From contig JBFRWB010000108.1 in NCBI GenBank assembly GCA_051439375.1, positions 1 to 53,382 of the forward strand: a stretch of DNA of 53,382 nucleotides, given 5' to 3'. The notes below the pieces were generated by a model. That model had not been told where the DNA came from. It ran no database searches and saw only the letters and a program-made list of their open reading frames with translations. Both the position numbers and the translations under genes were made by a program. This DNA comes from JBGTGT01 sp051439375 (GTDB taxonomy: Bacteria; Cyanobacteriota; Cyanobacteriia; Cyanobacteriales; Microcystaceae). This document shows, in pieces, positions 1 to 8,452 of this stretch; the stretch's first letter is position 1; the number at the start of each line of letters is the position of its first letter.

Positions 1-170
1 CAGAAAATGAACCCACTATTACTGAGATTCAAGCTTTAGAAGAGAATATCTCAGAAGAAAAGGAAATAATTAGTGAAATTGCGGTTCAGTCTCCCATTGA
101 GTCAGAAAATGAACCCACTATTACGGAGATTCAAGCTTTAGAAGGAAATACCTCAGAAGAAAAGGAAATA
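1..170 (+). repeat. 102-bp in-frame direct repeat inside Omp85 gene
   Basis: Bases 1-68 recur almost exactly from 103 onward (period 102 bp, 34 codons), giving the peptide ENEPTITEIQALE twice. The repeat is cut by the window start, so the copy number is unknown. It lies in the acidic linker ahead of the POTRA domains. Confidence 0.85.
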
Positions 171-2522
171 ATTCCTGAAAATCCCACATTAGAAACAACC
201 TTAGAAACAGAAACTGTTTCCCCACTTCAAAGCGATCTTGACAGTGAGATAGACATCCCTGCGATCGCCCAAATCAAACAACCAGATAACCTAACCTTAT
301 CTTCCCCAGAAGCAACAGAGAATCAAGCAGAAAAAGCCGAGAATTCATCCCATCCTCTCATTAAAACCTACGCAGTTGTTAGTCGAAACCTAACCATTGG
401 TCAACTACAAGCCTTAGACACAGAAATTAATCGCTATATCAGTCAATCCAAACCATTAACCTCAGAAGAAACAGAAGATAACCTTAAATCATTTGAAATT
501 CCCAACTTTGATAACTTACCCTTAATTATTGGCCAATCAGACTCCGATACACCTGTAACCGAAGAAACAATTACCGAAGAAGATTCCCCATCAGATCCTG
601 AGAATGGAGAAGAAAGTCCTGAGATAGAAACAGAAAACCCAGAAATTCCCACAGATTCCTCGCCTGTAACCCCACCTGACGCTGAAACTAGCGAAGAAGA
701 GCCCCCTGCTGAAGAACCCCGCGTTTTAGTTGCAGAAGTTGTCGTAACAGGTGCAGATTTACAACTAGAACGTCTAGTTTATAATACGATCGCCACTCGT
801 CCCGGTCGAACCTCTACCCGTAGTCAACTACAAAACGACGTTAACGCTATCTATGCGACGGGTTTCTTTGCAAATGTGAAAGTTGTTCCCGAAGACACAC
901 CGTTAGGGGTCCGAATTACCTTTTCCGTCGAACCCAACCCCATCCTAGAGAATGTCGTCATTGAAACAGTCCCCGAAACAGAAAAAGAGCGTATTTTACC
1001 CGAAGAAATCGTTGAAGAAAACTTTAACGAACAATACGGCAAAATTCTTAACTTAAGAGATTTACAAGAAAGTATTCAAGCAATTAATGAATGGTATTCT
1101 ACCAATGGTTATGACTTAGCACAGGTGATCGGTTCACCCCAAATTAGCGACGATGGCGTTGTAACTTTGGTTATTTCTGAAGGGGTAATTGAGAATATTC
1201 AAGTTCGCTTTTTTGATTCGGAAGATGAACCCCTAGAAGGGGGAAAAACCAGAGATTTTATTGTTACCCGTGAAATGAGGCTTAAACCGGGGGATGTTTT
1301 TAACCGTAATATTGCCCAACAGGATTTACAACGAGTCTTTGGTTTAGGATTGTTTGAAGATGTTCGTCTCGCATTTAGTCCGGGGGAAGATCCCAGTGAA
1401 GTAGTTGTTAATGTAGATGTAGTAGAAGGAAGAACGGGTTCAGTCGCTGCTGGTGCTGGTATTAGCTCAACCAGTGGCTTATTTGGAACATTAAGCTACC
1501 AAGAGCAGAATTTAGGCGGGAATAACCAAACAGTTGCTACCGAACTACAAGTTGGGGAACGGGACTTACTCTTTGATGTGAGTTTTACCGATCCTTGGAT
1601 TGCAACTGATCCCTTCCGTACTGCATACACGGTTAATGCGTTTCGTCGTCGGACTATTTCCCTCGTTTTTGATGGGGACAACAGTACCATTCGTACCCTT
1701 AATGGCTTTGATAGTCCTCGTGTGGTTCGTACAGGGACAGGGGTTAATTTTGTCCGTCCCCTCGCAAAAGATGTCTTTACCCGTCCAGATTGGCGATTAA
1801 CCGCAGGATTTAACTATCAACGGGTACAAGTGAAAAATGCTGACGGTGATAACTCACCCTTTTCTGCACCCCTTAATGGATTTCCCTCTCAACCCTTAAG
1901 CTTTGATTCCTCTGGAAATGACGATTTATTTACCTTAAGCTTTGGTGCTGCCCAAGATAACCGTAATAATCCCTTACAGCCCACCAGAGGCTCTGTTTTA
2001 CGGGTAGGAATGGAACAAACTGTCCCTGTTGGTAGTGGTAGTATTCTCTTTAATCGACTTCGGGGATCTTATAGCTTTTATATTCCCCTTGAGTTCATTG
2101 ATTTTGGCTTTATTGACGAAAATGAGCCTAAACCTCAAGCATTAGCCTTTAATCTGCAAGCAGGAACAGTTTTAGGGGACTTACCGCCCTATGAAGCCTT
2201 TGTTGTTGGGGGCAGTAACTCAGTACGAGGTTATGCAGAAGGGGAAGTTGGAAACGGTCGCAGTTACTTCCAAGCGACGGCCGAATATCGTTTTCCCATT
2301 ATTGCCATTATTGGTGGGGCGTTGTTTATCGATTATGGGACATTATTAGGTTCAGATGGTGCAGTCCCCGGTGTTCCTTCGCGAGTTAGAGGATTACCGG
2401 GGAGTGGAACAGGTTATGGGTTAGGGGTGCGGATTCAATCTCCTGTGGGTCCCATTCGGATTGATTATGGCTTCAGAGATGGAGGATCTCGCTTACACTT
2501 CGGGATTGGAGAACGATTTTAA
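3..2522 (+). CDS. Omp85/BamA-family outer membrane protein (5' partial)
   Basis: Outer-membrane beta-barrel insertase of the BamA/Toc75 family (cyanobacterial Omp85). The reading frame is open from the first bases of the window, so the gene starts upstream; about 839 residues are present. Order: an acidic, Glu/Pro/Thr-rich low-complexity N-terminal region (about residues 1-240) containing a 34-residue repeat; POTRA-type domains (about 240-470); then a C-terminal 16-strand-type barrel. Supporting motifs are GGSNSVRGYAEGE (the loop-6 VRGY motif near codon 740) and a C-terminal phenylalanine (GIGERF), the usual barrel signal. An internal ATG at 876 is not a plausible start because it cuts into the first POTRA. 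The gene converges on the sulfotransferase gene 11 bp away. Confidence 0.93.
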   Translation, partial: ENEPTITEIQALEENISEEKEIISEIAVQSPIESENEPTITEIQALEGNTSEEKEIIPENPTLETTLETETVSPLQSDLDSEIDIPAIAQIKQPDNLTLSSPEATENQAEKAENSSHPLIKTYAVVSRNLTIGQLQALDTEINRYISQSKPLTSEETEDNLKSFEIPNFDNLPLIIGQSDSDTPVTEETITEEDSPSDPENGEESPEIETENPEIPTDSSPVTPPDAETSEEEPPAEEPRVLVAEVVVTGADLQLERLVYNTIATRPGRTSTRSQLQNDVNAIYATGFFANVKVVPEDTPLGVRITFSVEPNPILENVVIETVPETEKERILPEEIVEENFNEQYGKILNLRDLQESIQAINEWYSTNGYDLAQVIGSPQISDDGVVTLVISEGVIENIQVRFFDSEDEPLEGGKTRDFIVTREMRLKPGDVFNRNIAQQDLQRVFGLGLFEDVRLAFSPGEDPSEVVVNVDVVEGRTGSVAAGAGISSTSGLFGTLSYQEQNLGGNNQTVATELQVGERDLLFDVSFTDPWIATDPFRTAYTVNAFRRRTISLVFDGDNSTIRTLNGFDSPRVVRTGTGVNFVRPLAKDVFTRPDWRLTAGFNYQRVQVKNADGDNSPFSAPLNGFPSQPLSFDSSGNDDLFTLSFGAAQDNRNNPLQPTRGSVLRVGMEQTVPVGSGSILFNRLRGSYSFYIPLEFIDFGFIDENEPKPQALAFNLQAGTVLGDLPPYEAFVVGGSNSVRGYAEGEVGNGRSYFQATAEYRFPIIAIIGGALFIDYGTLLGSDGAVPGVPSRVRGLPGSGTGYGLGVRIQSPVGPIRIDYGFRDGGSRLHFGIGERF

Positions 2523-2533
2523 GGTGATAACCC

Positions 2534-3388
2534 TTATAACCAGTTATTATCTTTCTCATAGCCTAATTGAATCAAACAGTCTCCAAAGAGTTGGATAAAT
2601 CTATCTTTATGAGTTGTATTAAAATAAGTTGTCCACTGACTTTTTTTACCCGATCTAATATGGGCAGAGTTGATGGTTTTGTTGGAAAATAAGCTATTAT
2701 TATAGGCGATAGTCAACAGGTTAGGAATGATATTTCCTTGAAACCCAAGAAAAGAAAATATTTCATGAAATAGCATTAAATCATAGTCTTCTATGAGTTG
2801 CTCGTACTTAACTTCATAAAAGTAAGGACTTTCGTAATTCCATTTGAGCATTCTGTCAATCGTATTTTTAGCCGTATTCTCCATTTCAAAAAGAATTTTA
2901 TCATCAATAGAATCGTAGCTTTTTATTTTCTCCTGATAGGTCATCCCTTGCCATTGCGCCTTCGGTTTATGAAGCCATGTTTCTTTGGACTTTTGATGAT
3001 AGAAACATCCAGAGATTATCACATCTCGTGGATCTCTAATCATATGTATTCCTCTAAATGGAACTGCTAAAGCGTCAAGACTAAACATACTATGCTGCTG
3101 GCTAAAAATATCAATCTCCGCCGGTGGTTCTACGGGTTGAGGACTTTTATTAGTACCAAACGTTAAAGCATGACGCCGACAAATTTCTTTAAAGATAGAG
3201 TTAAGCCAAACAGTTCCTGTTTTGTGATCAGTACCAATTAAGATTTTGTTGGGAAGTTCACAGTTGACCTCTAAACTGGTGTCTAAATTAATCTTAGAGA
3301 CTTGACCTTGGGATATTAACCGAAGCGTCTTAAGTCCTAGCTTTAGGTTTGGGTTAACTCTATCACCCAAAAATTGCTTAATATTCAT
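2534..3388 (-). CDS. Sulfotransferase family protein
   Basis: PAPS-dependent sulfotransferase, 284 residues, expected to move a sulfuryl group from 3'-phosphoadenylyl sulfate to a sugar, lipid or peptide acceptor. The 5'-phosphosulfate-binding loop is GTDHKTGTVWL (about residues 52-62). The 3'-phosphate-binding segment is RDPRDVIISGCFYHQ (about 138-152), with the usual Arg and Ser. The C-terminal part contains HIRSGKKSQW, matching the family's RKG(x)2GDW-like element. The acceptor cannot be read from sequence. It is transcribed towards the Omp85 gene, with a dispersed repeat element between its start and prfA. No surface-polysaccharide genes are adjacent. Confidence 0.85.
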   Translation of the reverse strand: MNIKQFLGDRVNPNLKLGLKTLRLISQGQVSKINLDTSLEVNCELPNKILIGTDHKTGTVWLNSIFKEICRRHALTFGTNKSPQPVEPPAEIDIFSQQHSMFSLDALAVPFRGIHMIRDPRDVIISGCFYHQKSKETWLHKPKAQWQGMTYQEKIKSYDSIDDKILFEMENTAKNTIDRMLKWNYESPYFYEVKYEQLIEDYDLMLFHEIFSFLGFQGNIIPNLLTIAYNNSLFSNKTINSAHIRSGKKSQWTTYFNTTHKDRFIQLFGDCLIQLGYEKDNNWL

Positions 3389-3493
3389 ATATGTATTTTT
3401 CTTAATAATTAGTAAAAGGCTATGAGGCCAGTCTATCCTACCACATCAACCACCTTTTTCAATAGACCATAAAAATTGCCTTTTGCCTTGTAA

Positions 3494-3650
3494 GCCAATA
3501 AAAAGGGTTAGTCGTTGACTAAATCAAACAACTAACCTTGTGCTTGCTATGCTATGCTTTGCACCCGCTTTTTGAATCCTATACCTCTTATTATTTCCCT
3601 AACTAGAGATACTGGCGATAATAAGCATCACTGCTTAAGTGTGATTATGA
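3494..3650 (-). repeat. ~160-bp intergenic element, copy 1 (candidate small RNA or MITE)
   Basis: Read on the minus strand, this segment aligns over its whole length with 6994-7155 on the plus strand. Shared blocks include CACTTAAGCAGTGATG, GGAAATAATAAG, GGATTCAAAAAGCGGGTGC and CTAACCCTTTTTATTGG. The element ends in a GGTTAGT...ACTAACC hairpin followed by CTTTTT, which looks like an intrinsic terminator. A TATTAT box lies near the other end. A 1-nt indel between the copies argues against a conserved peptide. The element sits between prfA and the sulfotransferase gene. Confidence 0.75.
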
Positions 3651-3683
3651 TCATTTACACAACCTATCAAGTGAGCAGATAGC

Positions 3684-4796
3684 TTAATTTAACACTTCCG
3701 CCGTTTCAGGAGAGGAGGCTAGTTCAGCTAATTGGTGTTGTTGGTCTTGAGTAATACAGGTTTGAATAATATCCTCTATATTTCCTTCTAAAGCCCCTGC
3801 TAAGGCAAAATTCTGCCCTAAACGGTGATCGGTTACTCGATTGTCCTTATAATTGTACGTCCGAATTTTTTCTGATCGCGCCCCAGTTCCTACCTGAGAT
3901 TTCCGCATAGAACTCACTTCATCCTGTTGTTCCCGTAATTTGATCTCGTATAATTTCGCCCGTAAAATCTGCATGGCACGTTCTCGGTTTTGTAGCTGAG
4001 ATCGCTCTTCTGTACAAAAAATACGAATTCCCGTCGGTTTATGGATTAAATCTACGGCTGTCTCCACCTTGTTAACGTTTTGTCCCCCTGCACCCCCAGA
4101 TCGGGCGGTTGACATTTCTATGTCCTTAGCGTCAATTTCAATTTCTACCTCATCCACTTCGGGCATAATCGCTACGGTTGCAGTAGAGGTATGTACCCGT
4201 CCTCCCGCTTCTGTGACGGGGACTCGTTGCACCCGATGGACTCCTGCTTCATATTTCAGCTTACTGTAAACATTTTCCCCTTTTATCTCTAAAATCGCCT
4301 CTTTAAAGCCACCCATTTCTGCTAAAGATTCACTGACTAATTTCACTGTCCAATTCTGGGATTCGGCATATTTTGAGTACATACGAACGAGATCACCCGC
4401 CCAAATACTGGCTTCATCTCCACCAGTTCCGGCGCGAATTTCCAGCATAATGTTCTTATCATCGTTGGGATCGCGAGGTAAGAGCAAAATCGTTAGTTTT
4501 TCCTCTAGTTGGGTCAAGGTTTCTTCTAATTCCGTCACTTCCATGGCTGCCATTTCACGCATTTCTGCATCATTACCCGCTTCTTTGAGGATTTCTCTAG
4601 CTCCTGAGAGTTCTTTCTCAGTTTTCTTCCAAGTATGGTAAGTATTCACCGTTTCTTCAAGGGATGAACGGGCTTTAGCCACTTGTTGTAGTTCATTAGG
4701 GTTGGTGGCAATATCAGGATCAGCCAAACGACGGGTTAATTCTGTATAAGTTTGTTCAACGGACTGTAATTTTTCTAATAAATACGCTTCAGCCAT
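3684..4796 (-). CDS. prfA: Peptide chain release factor 1
   Basis: Class I release factor that reads UAA/UAG stop codons and triggers peptidyl-tRNA hydrolysis on the ribosome. It has 370 residues, the normal RF1 length. The catalytic GGQ lies at residues 237-239 within SGGAGGQNVNKVET. The codon-recognition tripeptide is PVT at 193-195 (RVPVTEAGGRVH), the P-x-T of RF1 rather than the SPF of RF2. The N-terminal helical domain (1-100) is intact. The next gene on the minus strand is separated by a 295-bp gap holding a dispersed repeat, so it is probably transcribed alone. Confidence 0.98.
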   Translation of the reverse strand: MAEAYLLEKLQSVEQTYTELTRRLADPDIATNPNELQQVAKARSSLEETVNTYHTWKKTEKELSGAREILKEAGNDAEMREMAAMEVTELEETLTQLEEKLTILLLPRDPNDDKNIMLEIRAGTGGDEASIWAGDLVRMYSKYAESQNWTVKLVSESLAEMGGFKEAILEIKGENVYSKLKYEAGVHRVQRVPVTEAGGRVHTSTATVAIMPEVDEVEIEIDAKDIEMSTARSGGAGGQNVNKVETAVDLIHKPTGIRIFCTEERSQLQNRERAMQILRAKLYEIKLREQQDEVSSMRKSQVGTGARSEKIRTYNYKDNRVTDHRLGQNFALAGALEGNIEDIIQTCITQDQQHQLAELASSPETAEVLN

Positions 4797-5172
4797 AAGA
4801 TTTCCTTGATTGATTCTTTTTCTCTAAGATAGCAGATGGGCTTCTTTTAGTTTACAGGGGTTCACCGCTCAGGTTGGAATGATTTCTGATTGTTCCTAAT
4901 ATGCGATCGCTGACGGTAGCGGAATTCATTGGAAGCAACTAGATGAAGATATTAGTCTTAAAAACTCAATTCTTTGACACCCCTCTGGGGAAAGTCAAAA
5001 ATCATTTGAGCATTGGTTAAACAATCGAGTGCAATCGCCAATTTGAGAATGCGATCGCTGGTATTTTACTCTAAAATGTGACCGCACTTTCTTGTTAAAA
5101 TAAAGCCATAAACTAACTCAAACTAAAAACAATGTTAAAATAGAACCGCTTATTTTTACTCAAATCATTCCC
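4797..5172. other. Intergenic region between divergent prfA and FAS1 genes
   Basis: Divergent promoter region. It holds two HIP1 octamers (about 4903 and 5051) and a nested inverted repeat at 4973-4999. No gene is seen. Confidence 0.6.
4973..4999. other. Nested stem-loop
   Basis: TTTGAC (4973-4978) pairs with GTCAAA (4994-4999), and CCCC (4980-4983) pairs with GGGG (4987-4990) around a TCT loop. It lies about 180 bp upstream of prfA and of the FAS1 gene. It could be a terminator or protein-binding palindrome; no function is assigned. Confidence 0.5.
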
Positions 5173-5574
5173 ATGCCAGATATTGTTGATATTGCCGTTA
5201 GTGCCGATAATTTTCAAACTCTCGTAGCTGCGGTTAAAGCGGCTGATTTGGTAGATGCACTGAAAAGTCCGGGTCCTTTTACGGTGTTTGCACCAACCGA
5301 TGAAGCCTTTGCAAAGTTACCCGATGGCACAATCACTACATTACTGCAAAATATTCCTCAACTCGCTCGAATTTTAACCTATCATGTGGTTTCGGGTAAG
5401 TATAAAAAGGAAGATTTAATGAATATTAACGCCTTAACTTCTTTGGAAGGTTCACCCATTAGTCTTGACTTATCAGATGCTTTTGAGGTAAAAAATGCCA
5501 CCGTTATTGCTGAAGATATTGAAGCAGATAATGGAGTAATTCATGTGATTGATAATGTTATTTTGATGGGTTAA
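5173..5574 (+). CDS. Fasciclin (FAS1) domain protein
   Basis: A single FAS1 domain of 133 residues, a fold used in adhesion and carbohydrate or surface binding. The H1 motif is GPFTVFAPTDEAFAKLP (about residues 35-51), the central YHVVSG is at about 73-78, and the end is VIHVIDNVILMG, the standard C-terminal strand. There is no signal peptide; cyanobacteria commonly have such leaderless short FAS1 proteins, so its location is uncertain. It is monocistronic and followed by a GGGAGA/TCTCCC hairpin. The gene is preceded by an AT-rich promoter region without an obvious Shine-Dalgarno sequence. Confidence 0.92.
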   Translation: MPDIVDIAVSADNFQTLVAAVKAADLVDALKSPGPFTVFAPTDEAFAKLPDGTITTLLQNIPQLARILTYHVVSGKYKKEDLMNINALTSLEGSPISLDLSDAFEVKNATVIAEDIEADNGVIHVIDNVILMG

Positions 5575-5584
5575 AGTTGCACTA

Positions 5585-5602
5585 GGGAGATAACTTTCTC
5601 CC
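5585..5602 (+). terminator. Probable terminator hairpin after FAS1 gene
   Basis: GGGAGA (5585-5590) pairs with TCTCCC (5597-5602) around a TAACTT loop. It begins 11 bp after the stop codon. The downstream DNA is T-rich but has no immediate T run, so termination efficiency is uncertain. Confidence 0.5.
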
Positions 5603-5858
5603 CTTCACAGCATTTAATTTTTTATGGGAAATTATTTTAACATTTGACAAATTATCACTTTTATAGTTTTTTTTGTAATAAAGTATTTCTATTTCAGATG
5701 AGTAATCTTATTCTATTTATAGTGATGAAGAACTAGAGAAATTTTAACTGAAGAAAATCATTAGATAAAAAAGCAAAGGAAGCAGTCATCCCATGTTATT
5801 TTAGGGATAAATAATTCTATTGTTGCTAAAGATTGATCAATCAACCTTCACTGCTTTC

Positions 5859-6965
5859 ATGCAAATTGACTTTCATCATGGTGTCACCTATGTTGTTTCC
5901 CGTTTAGCTGGTTTTAAGCATAAAGAAGCGGATACTATCGCCTATTGCGCCCAATATGTAGATGATGCCACCAATAGTGGACGAATCCGCTTTGATAATG
6001 GTTTGGTCTTTAAAAGAATGAGTTCTGCTCATAAAATGCTAAATTATCGCAATTTTCGCATTCTTGCTCAGCATAGAGTCTGGATTCCGTTTCATTTCTT
6101 ACCCGGTAATCTAGGGTTTCCAGCCTCAGAAAAACCAGAAACAGACTTAATTTATCGACTGATTTGTTTACCTAATAGCTATGTTGCCCAAGATTTGCTG
6201 ACTGAGTGCATTAAACAGCGTTATACACCCGATAGCTTACATCGTTTGGGCATTGCTATGCACGTTTATGCCGATACATGGGCGCATCAAGGATTTGCAG
6301 GGGTAAATCATCCCGTTAACGAGGCCAAATTAATCTTAGATCAACAAGGAAAACCTGATCAAGCAGCCCTTACTCGAATTAAGCGATATTTTCGTAAAAA
6401 GACAGATTTAATGCAATTAGTTGCTAACCGAGTCATGAGTGAAGCATTTCCCATTGGCCATGGCGCAGTTTTAAGTTATCCTGATTTACCTTATCTAAAA
6501 TGGGGTTATATTAATGGGTTAAATCAGCGCATTGAACGTAATAATCCGCAAGATTTTCTTGAAGCTGCTGATTTAATGTACCGTTGGTTACAACGCTATC
6601 GACTAGGTAATGCTAACGCTTTGGTGCAAGGATTACCTCCCCAAGATAAAGAGATGATTGGCTATCTGTTGGGAAATTTAAAGGATAAACGGCCAAAAAT
6701 GAGACATCAACAGTGGTTAGGGGCAATTAAAGCAGGAAAATTTAGTTTTGGTGAGGTAGAGGTTAATTATATAGCAAAAGGGAAAGGCTCTTGGAAATAT
6801 GAAGCATTAGGGACGGAACAAGAAAAAGATACGGGTCGAGAAATTTTTGCTTATTCTCCTGATTTTTTAGATACAAATTGGAAACGCTTTCATGATGCGC
6901 TTGAATCTCATCGTTACTTTGTTATTCATCACTTATTGCCTAAATACAACATTAAAGTAGCTTAG
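5859..6965 (+). CDS. DUF6765-like protein
   Basis: Protein of 368 residues of unknown function. The ATG at 5859 (MQIDFHHGVTYVVSRLAG) was chosen over a TTG 39 bp upstream because homologues, as I recall, start with this M-Q-x-D-F-H-H motif. Conserved-looking histidines and acids occur in FHHG, YCAQYVDDA, and MHVYADTWAHQGFAG. The DTWAHQGF segment resembles the metal-binding His/Asp pattern of zinc-dependent phospholipase C/HD-like helical folds, so a metal-dependent hydrolase is possible; that is inference. It is followed by copy 2 of the ~160-bp dispersed element. Confidence 0.7.
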   Translation: MQIDFHHGVTYVVSRLAGFKHKEADTIAYCAQYVDDATNSGRIRFDNGLVFKRMSSAHKMLNYRNFRILAQHRVWIPFHFLPGNLGFPASEKPETDLIYRLICLPNSYVAQDLLTECIKQRYTPDSLHRLGIAMHVYADTWAHQGFAGVNHPVNEAKLILDQQGKPDQAALTRIKRYFRKKTDLMQLVANRVMSEAFPIGHGAVLSYPDLPYLKWGYINGLNQRIERNNPQDFLEAADLMYRWLQRYRLGNANALVQGLPPQDKEMIGYLLGNLKDKRPKMRHQQWLGAIKAGKFSFGEVEVNYIAKGKGSWKYEALGTEQEKDTGREIFAYSPDFLDTNWKRFHDALESHRYFVIHHLLPKYNIKVA

Positions 6966-6993
6966 AGAAGAAAAACTTCTGGGTTTGTAATGA

Positions 6994-7155
6994 CAATCAC
7001 ACTTAAGCAGTGATGGCTATTATGGTCACTCTTTCAGGTTAAGGAAATAATAAGGAGTATAGGATTCAAAAAGCGGGTGCTAAAGCATAGCACAGCAAGC
7101 ACAAGGTTAGTTGTTGCACTTAAGTCTAAGTCAATAGCTAACCCTTTTTATTGGG
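6994..7155 (+). repeat. ~160-bp intergenic element, copy 2 (candidate small RNA or MITE)
   Basis: Inverted partner of 3494-3650, about 80% identical by eye. It keeps the 5' CACTTAAGCAGTG block, a TATTAT box, the central GGATTCAAAAAGCGGGTGC block, and a 3' GTTAG...CTAAC hairpin followed by CCTTTTTATT. A second possible hairpin is GTGCT...AGCAC (about 7078-7093). It lies between the DUF6765-like gene and the small protein at 7302. Confidence 0.75.
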
Positions 7156-7301
7156 TTTTCTTATTCAAATTGTTATCAAAGCGATGCAATTAACCTTTTG
7201 GCGTAATTGTCAAATTTTCATAACATAAGGAATGGGTCATTATCTAGGGAGCAAAGTTAGGATGTAAGATAGATTAGCCAATAACAAACATTATTAAAGC
7301 T

Positions 7302-7541
7302 ATGGAAGTATCTCGACCTAACAGCAAACCTAGTTCTCCCGAAGAATTAAAAGACCTTGAAACCCTAAGATCCTTGATTGAAAAAGCGATCGCTGATGGT
7401 TTGTTATCCAAAGATGAAATGGAATCGATTAAAACAGCGATAGATGCAGATGGTAAAGTGACACCACAAGAATTAAATCTATGTCAAGAATTAATTTGGA
7501 GTAAAATTGATTCAGGAGAGTTAGAATACGATTGGAGTTAG
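7302..7541 (+). CDS. Small acidic protein with EF-hand-like loop
   Basis: A 79-residue hypothetical protein, mostly helical and acidic. Residues about 49-60 read DADGKVTPQEL, which matches the spacing of an EF-hand calcium loop (D-x-D-G-x-x-x-x-x-E), but only one such loop is seen and the flanking helices are short. It has no signal peptide or membrane segment. A helix-loop pattern before it (IADGLLSKDEMESI) could be a degenerate partner loop. Upstream lies the dispersed element; downstream the tmk-like gene is convergent. Function unknown. Confidence 0.65.
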   Translation: MEVSRPNSKPSSPEELKDLETLRSLIEKAIADGLLSKDEMESIKTAIDADGKVTPQELNLCQELIWSKIDSGELEYDWS

Positions 7542-7571
7542 ATAGTTAATAGTTAATAGTTGATAGTTAAC
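7541..7571 (+). repeat. Short tandem repeat AGTTAATAGTTGATAGTTAA
   Basis: Three to four degenerate copies of the decamer ATAGTTAATA/ATAGTTGATA directly after the stop codon, between two convergent genes. Such decamers are common intergenic repeats in cyanobacteria. Confidence 0.7.
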
Positions 7572-7591
7572 TTGTGGCTATACGCCATTCG

Positions 7592-8227
7592 CTATAATTC
7601 TTGATCAAAATTATCTTTTAAATAATTGATAATTGCCTGATTAATCTCTGTTGTAGCTTGAGTTGCATCAACTATTAATAGTTTTCCTGAATAGTCTTTA
7701 AATAAACGATGATAATTGTGGCGAACTTGGGTTAATTTTTCTTTTGTTTCATAGATTTCTTTTGTGGAACGATCTTGAATTCGCAGTAAAGAAACTTCGA
7801 CGGGAAGATCACAATAAACGACTAAATCAGGGTTAGGAAAGTTGTGATTAAGACGAGCAATTAACTCCCAATCTTCTTGGGTATAGCCATTATAAGCGAA
7901 GGATGAAAAATAATAACGAGTGGTAATGACATGAGTCTTATCTTGTTTAATAGATTTAAACACACCATTTTCTTCATTATATAAATGATGATAACGATCC
8001 GCAGCAAATAAGTAGGCCATTTGTTGATCAAAATGATGAGAATCTTTAACATCAAGGATAGAAGATTGCATTCCTTTTCGGATTAATTGTCCAATAATTC
8101 CCTCTGAAGGTTCAGGACTGAGTATGGCTTTTTGCTGATGATTAATAAAATAGGTTTGTAATAATTCTGCTTGGGTAGAAGTCCCTGAACCATCAATTCC
8201 TTCTAATACAATAAATAAGGGAGTCAT
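7592..8227 (-). CDS. tmk: Thymidylate kinase-like protein with non-canonical P-loop
   Basis: Phosphorylates dTMP to dTDP in dTTP synthesis. The start at 8227 (MTPLFIVLEGIDGSG) fits the family; an upstream ATG at 8263 would add 12 unlikely residues. The protein has 211 residues. The P-loop reads GIDGSGTSTQ, with Thr where the Walker A lysine is normally found; I checked the codons (GGG ACT TCT ACC). The DRxxx motif region is RYYFSSFAYNG and the nucleoside-binding Arg/Asp elements (DLPVEVSLLRIQDRS) are present. Either this is a variant branch that replaces the lysine, or it acts on another nucleotide. The genome should be searched for a canonical tmk. Confidence 0.8.
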   Translation of the reverse strand: MTPLFIVLEGIDGSGTSTQAELLQTYFINHQQKAILSPEPSEGIIGQLIRKGMQSSILDVKDSHHFDQQMAYLFAADRYHHLYNEENGVFKSIKQDKTHVITTRYYFSSFAYNGYTQEDWELIARLNHNFPNPDLVVYCDLPVEVSLLRIQDRSTKEIYETKEKLTQVRHNYHRLFKDYSGKLLIVDATQATTEINQAIINYLKDNFDQEL

Positions 8228-8452
8228 GGAGAATTTAATTTGAAAACTAATTAGAATTTTCAATAGTTTATCATAACATAAGATGATATTGTTATCTTGA
8301 TGATATGCTTAATTTTCCATTTAGTGCAAAATGGTTATCAGGTAAAAAGCCAGAAGGGAAAACGGTTAACGTTATCTCAATGTTTTCTGATTATGAATTT
8401 TAAGCAAATTTTATTCACTACAATAAGCGATTCAGTCGTTTAACAGATTATT

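Noticed and set aside
8305..8403. 32-codon plus-strand ORF between the tmk-like and CDF-like genes
   Set aside because: It has no ribosome site and no recognisable family. It may be a chance frame in AT-rich DNA.
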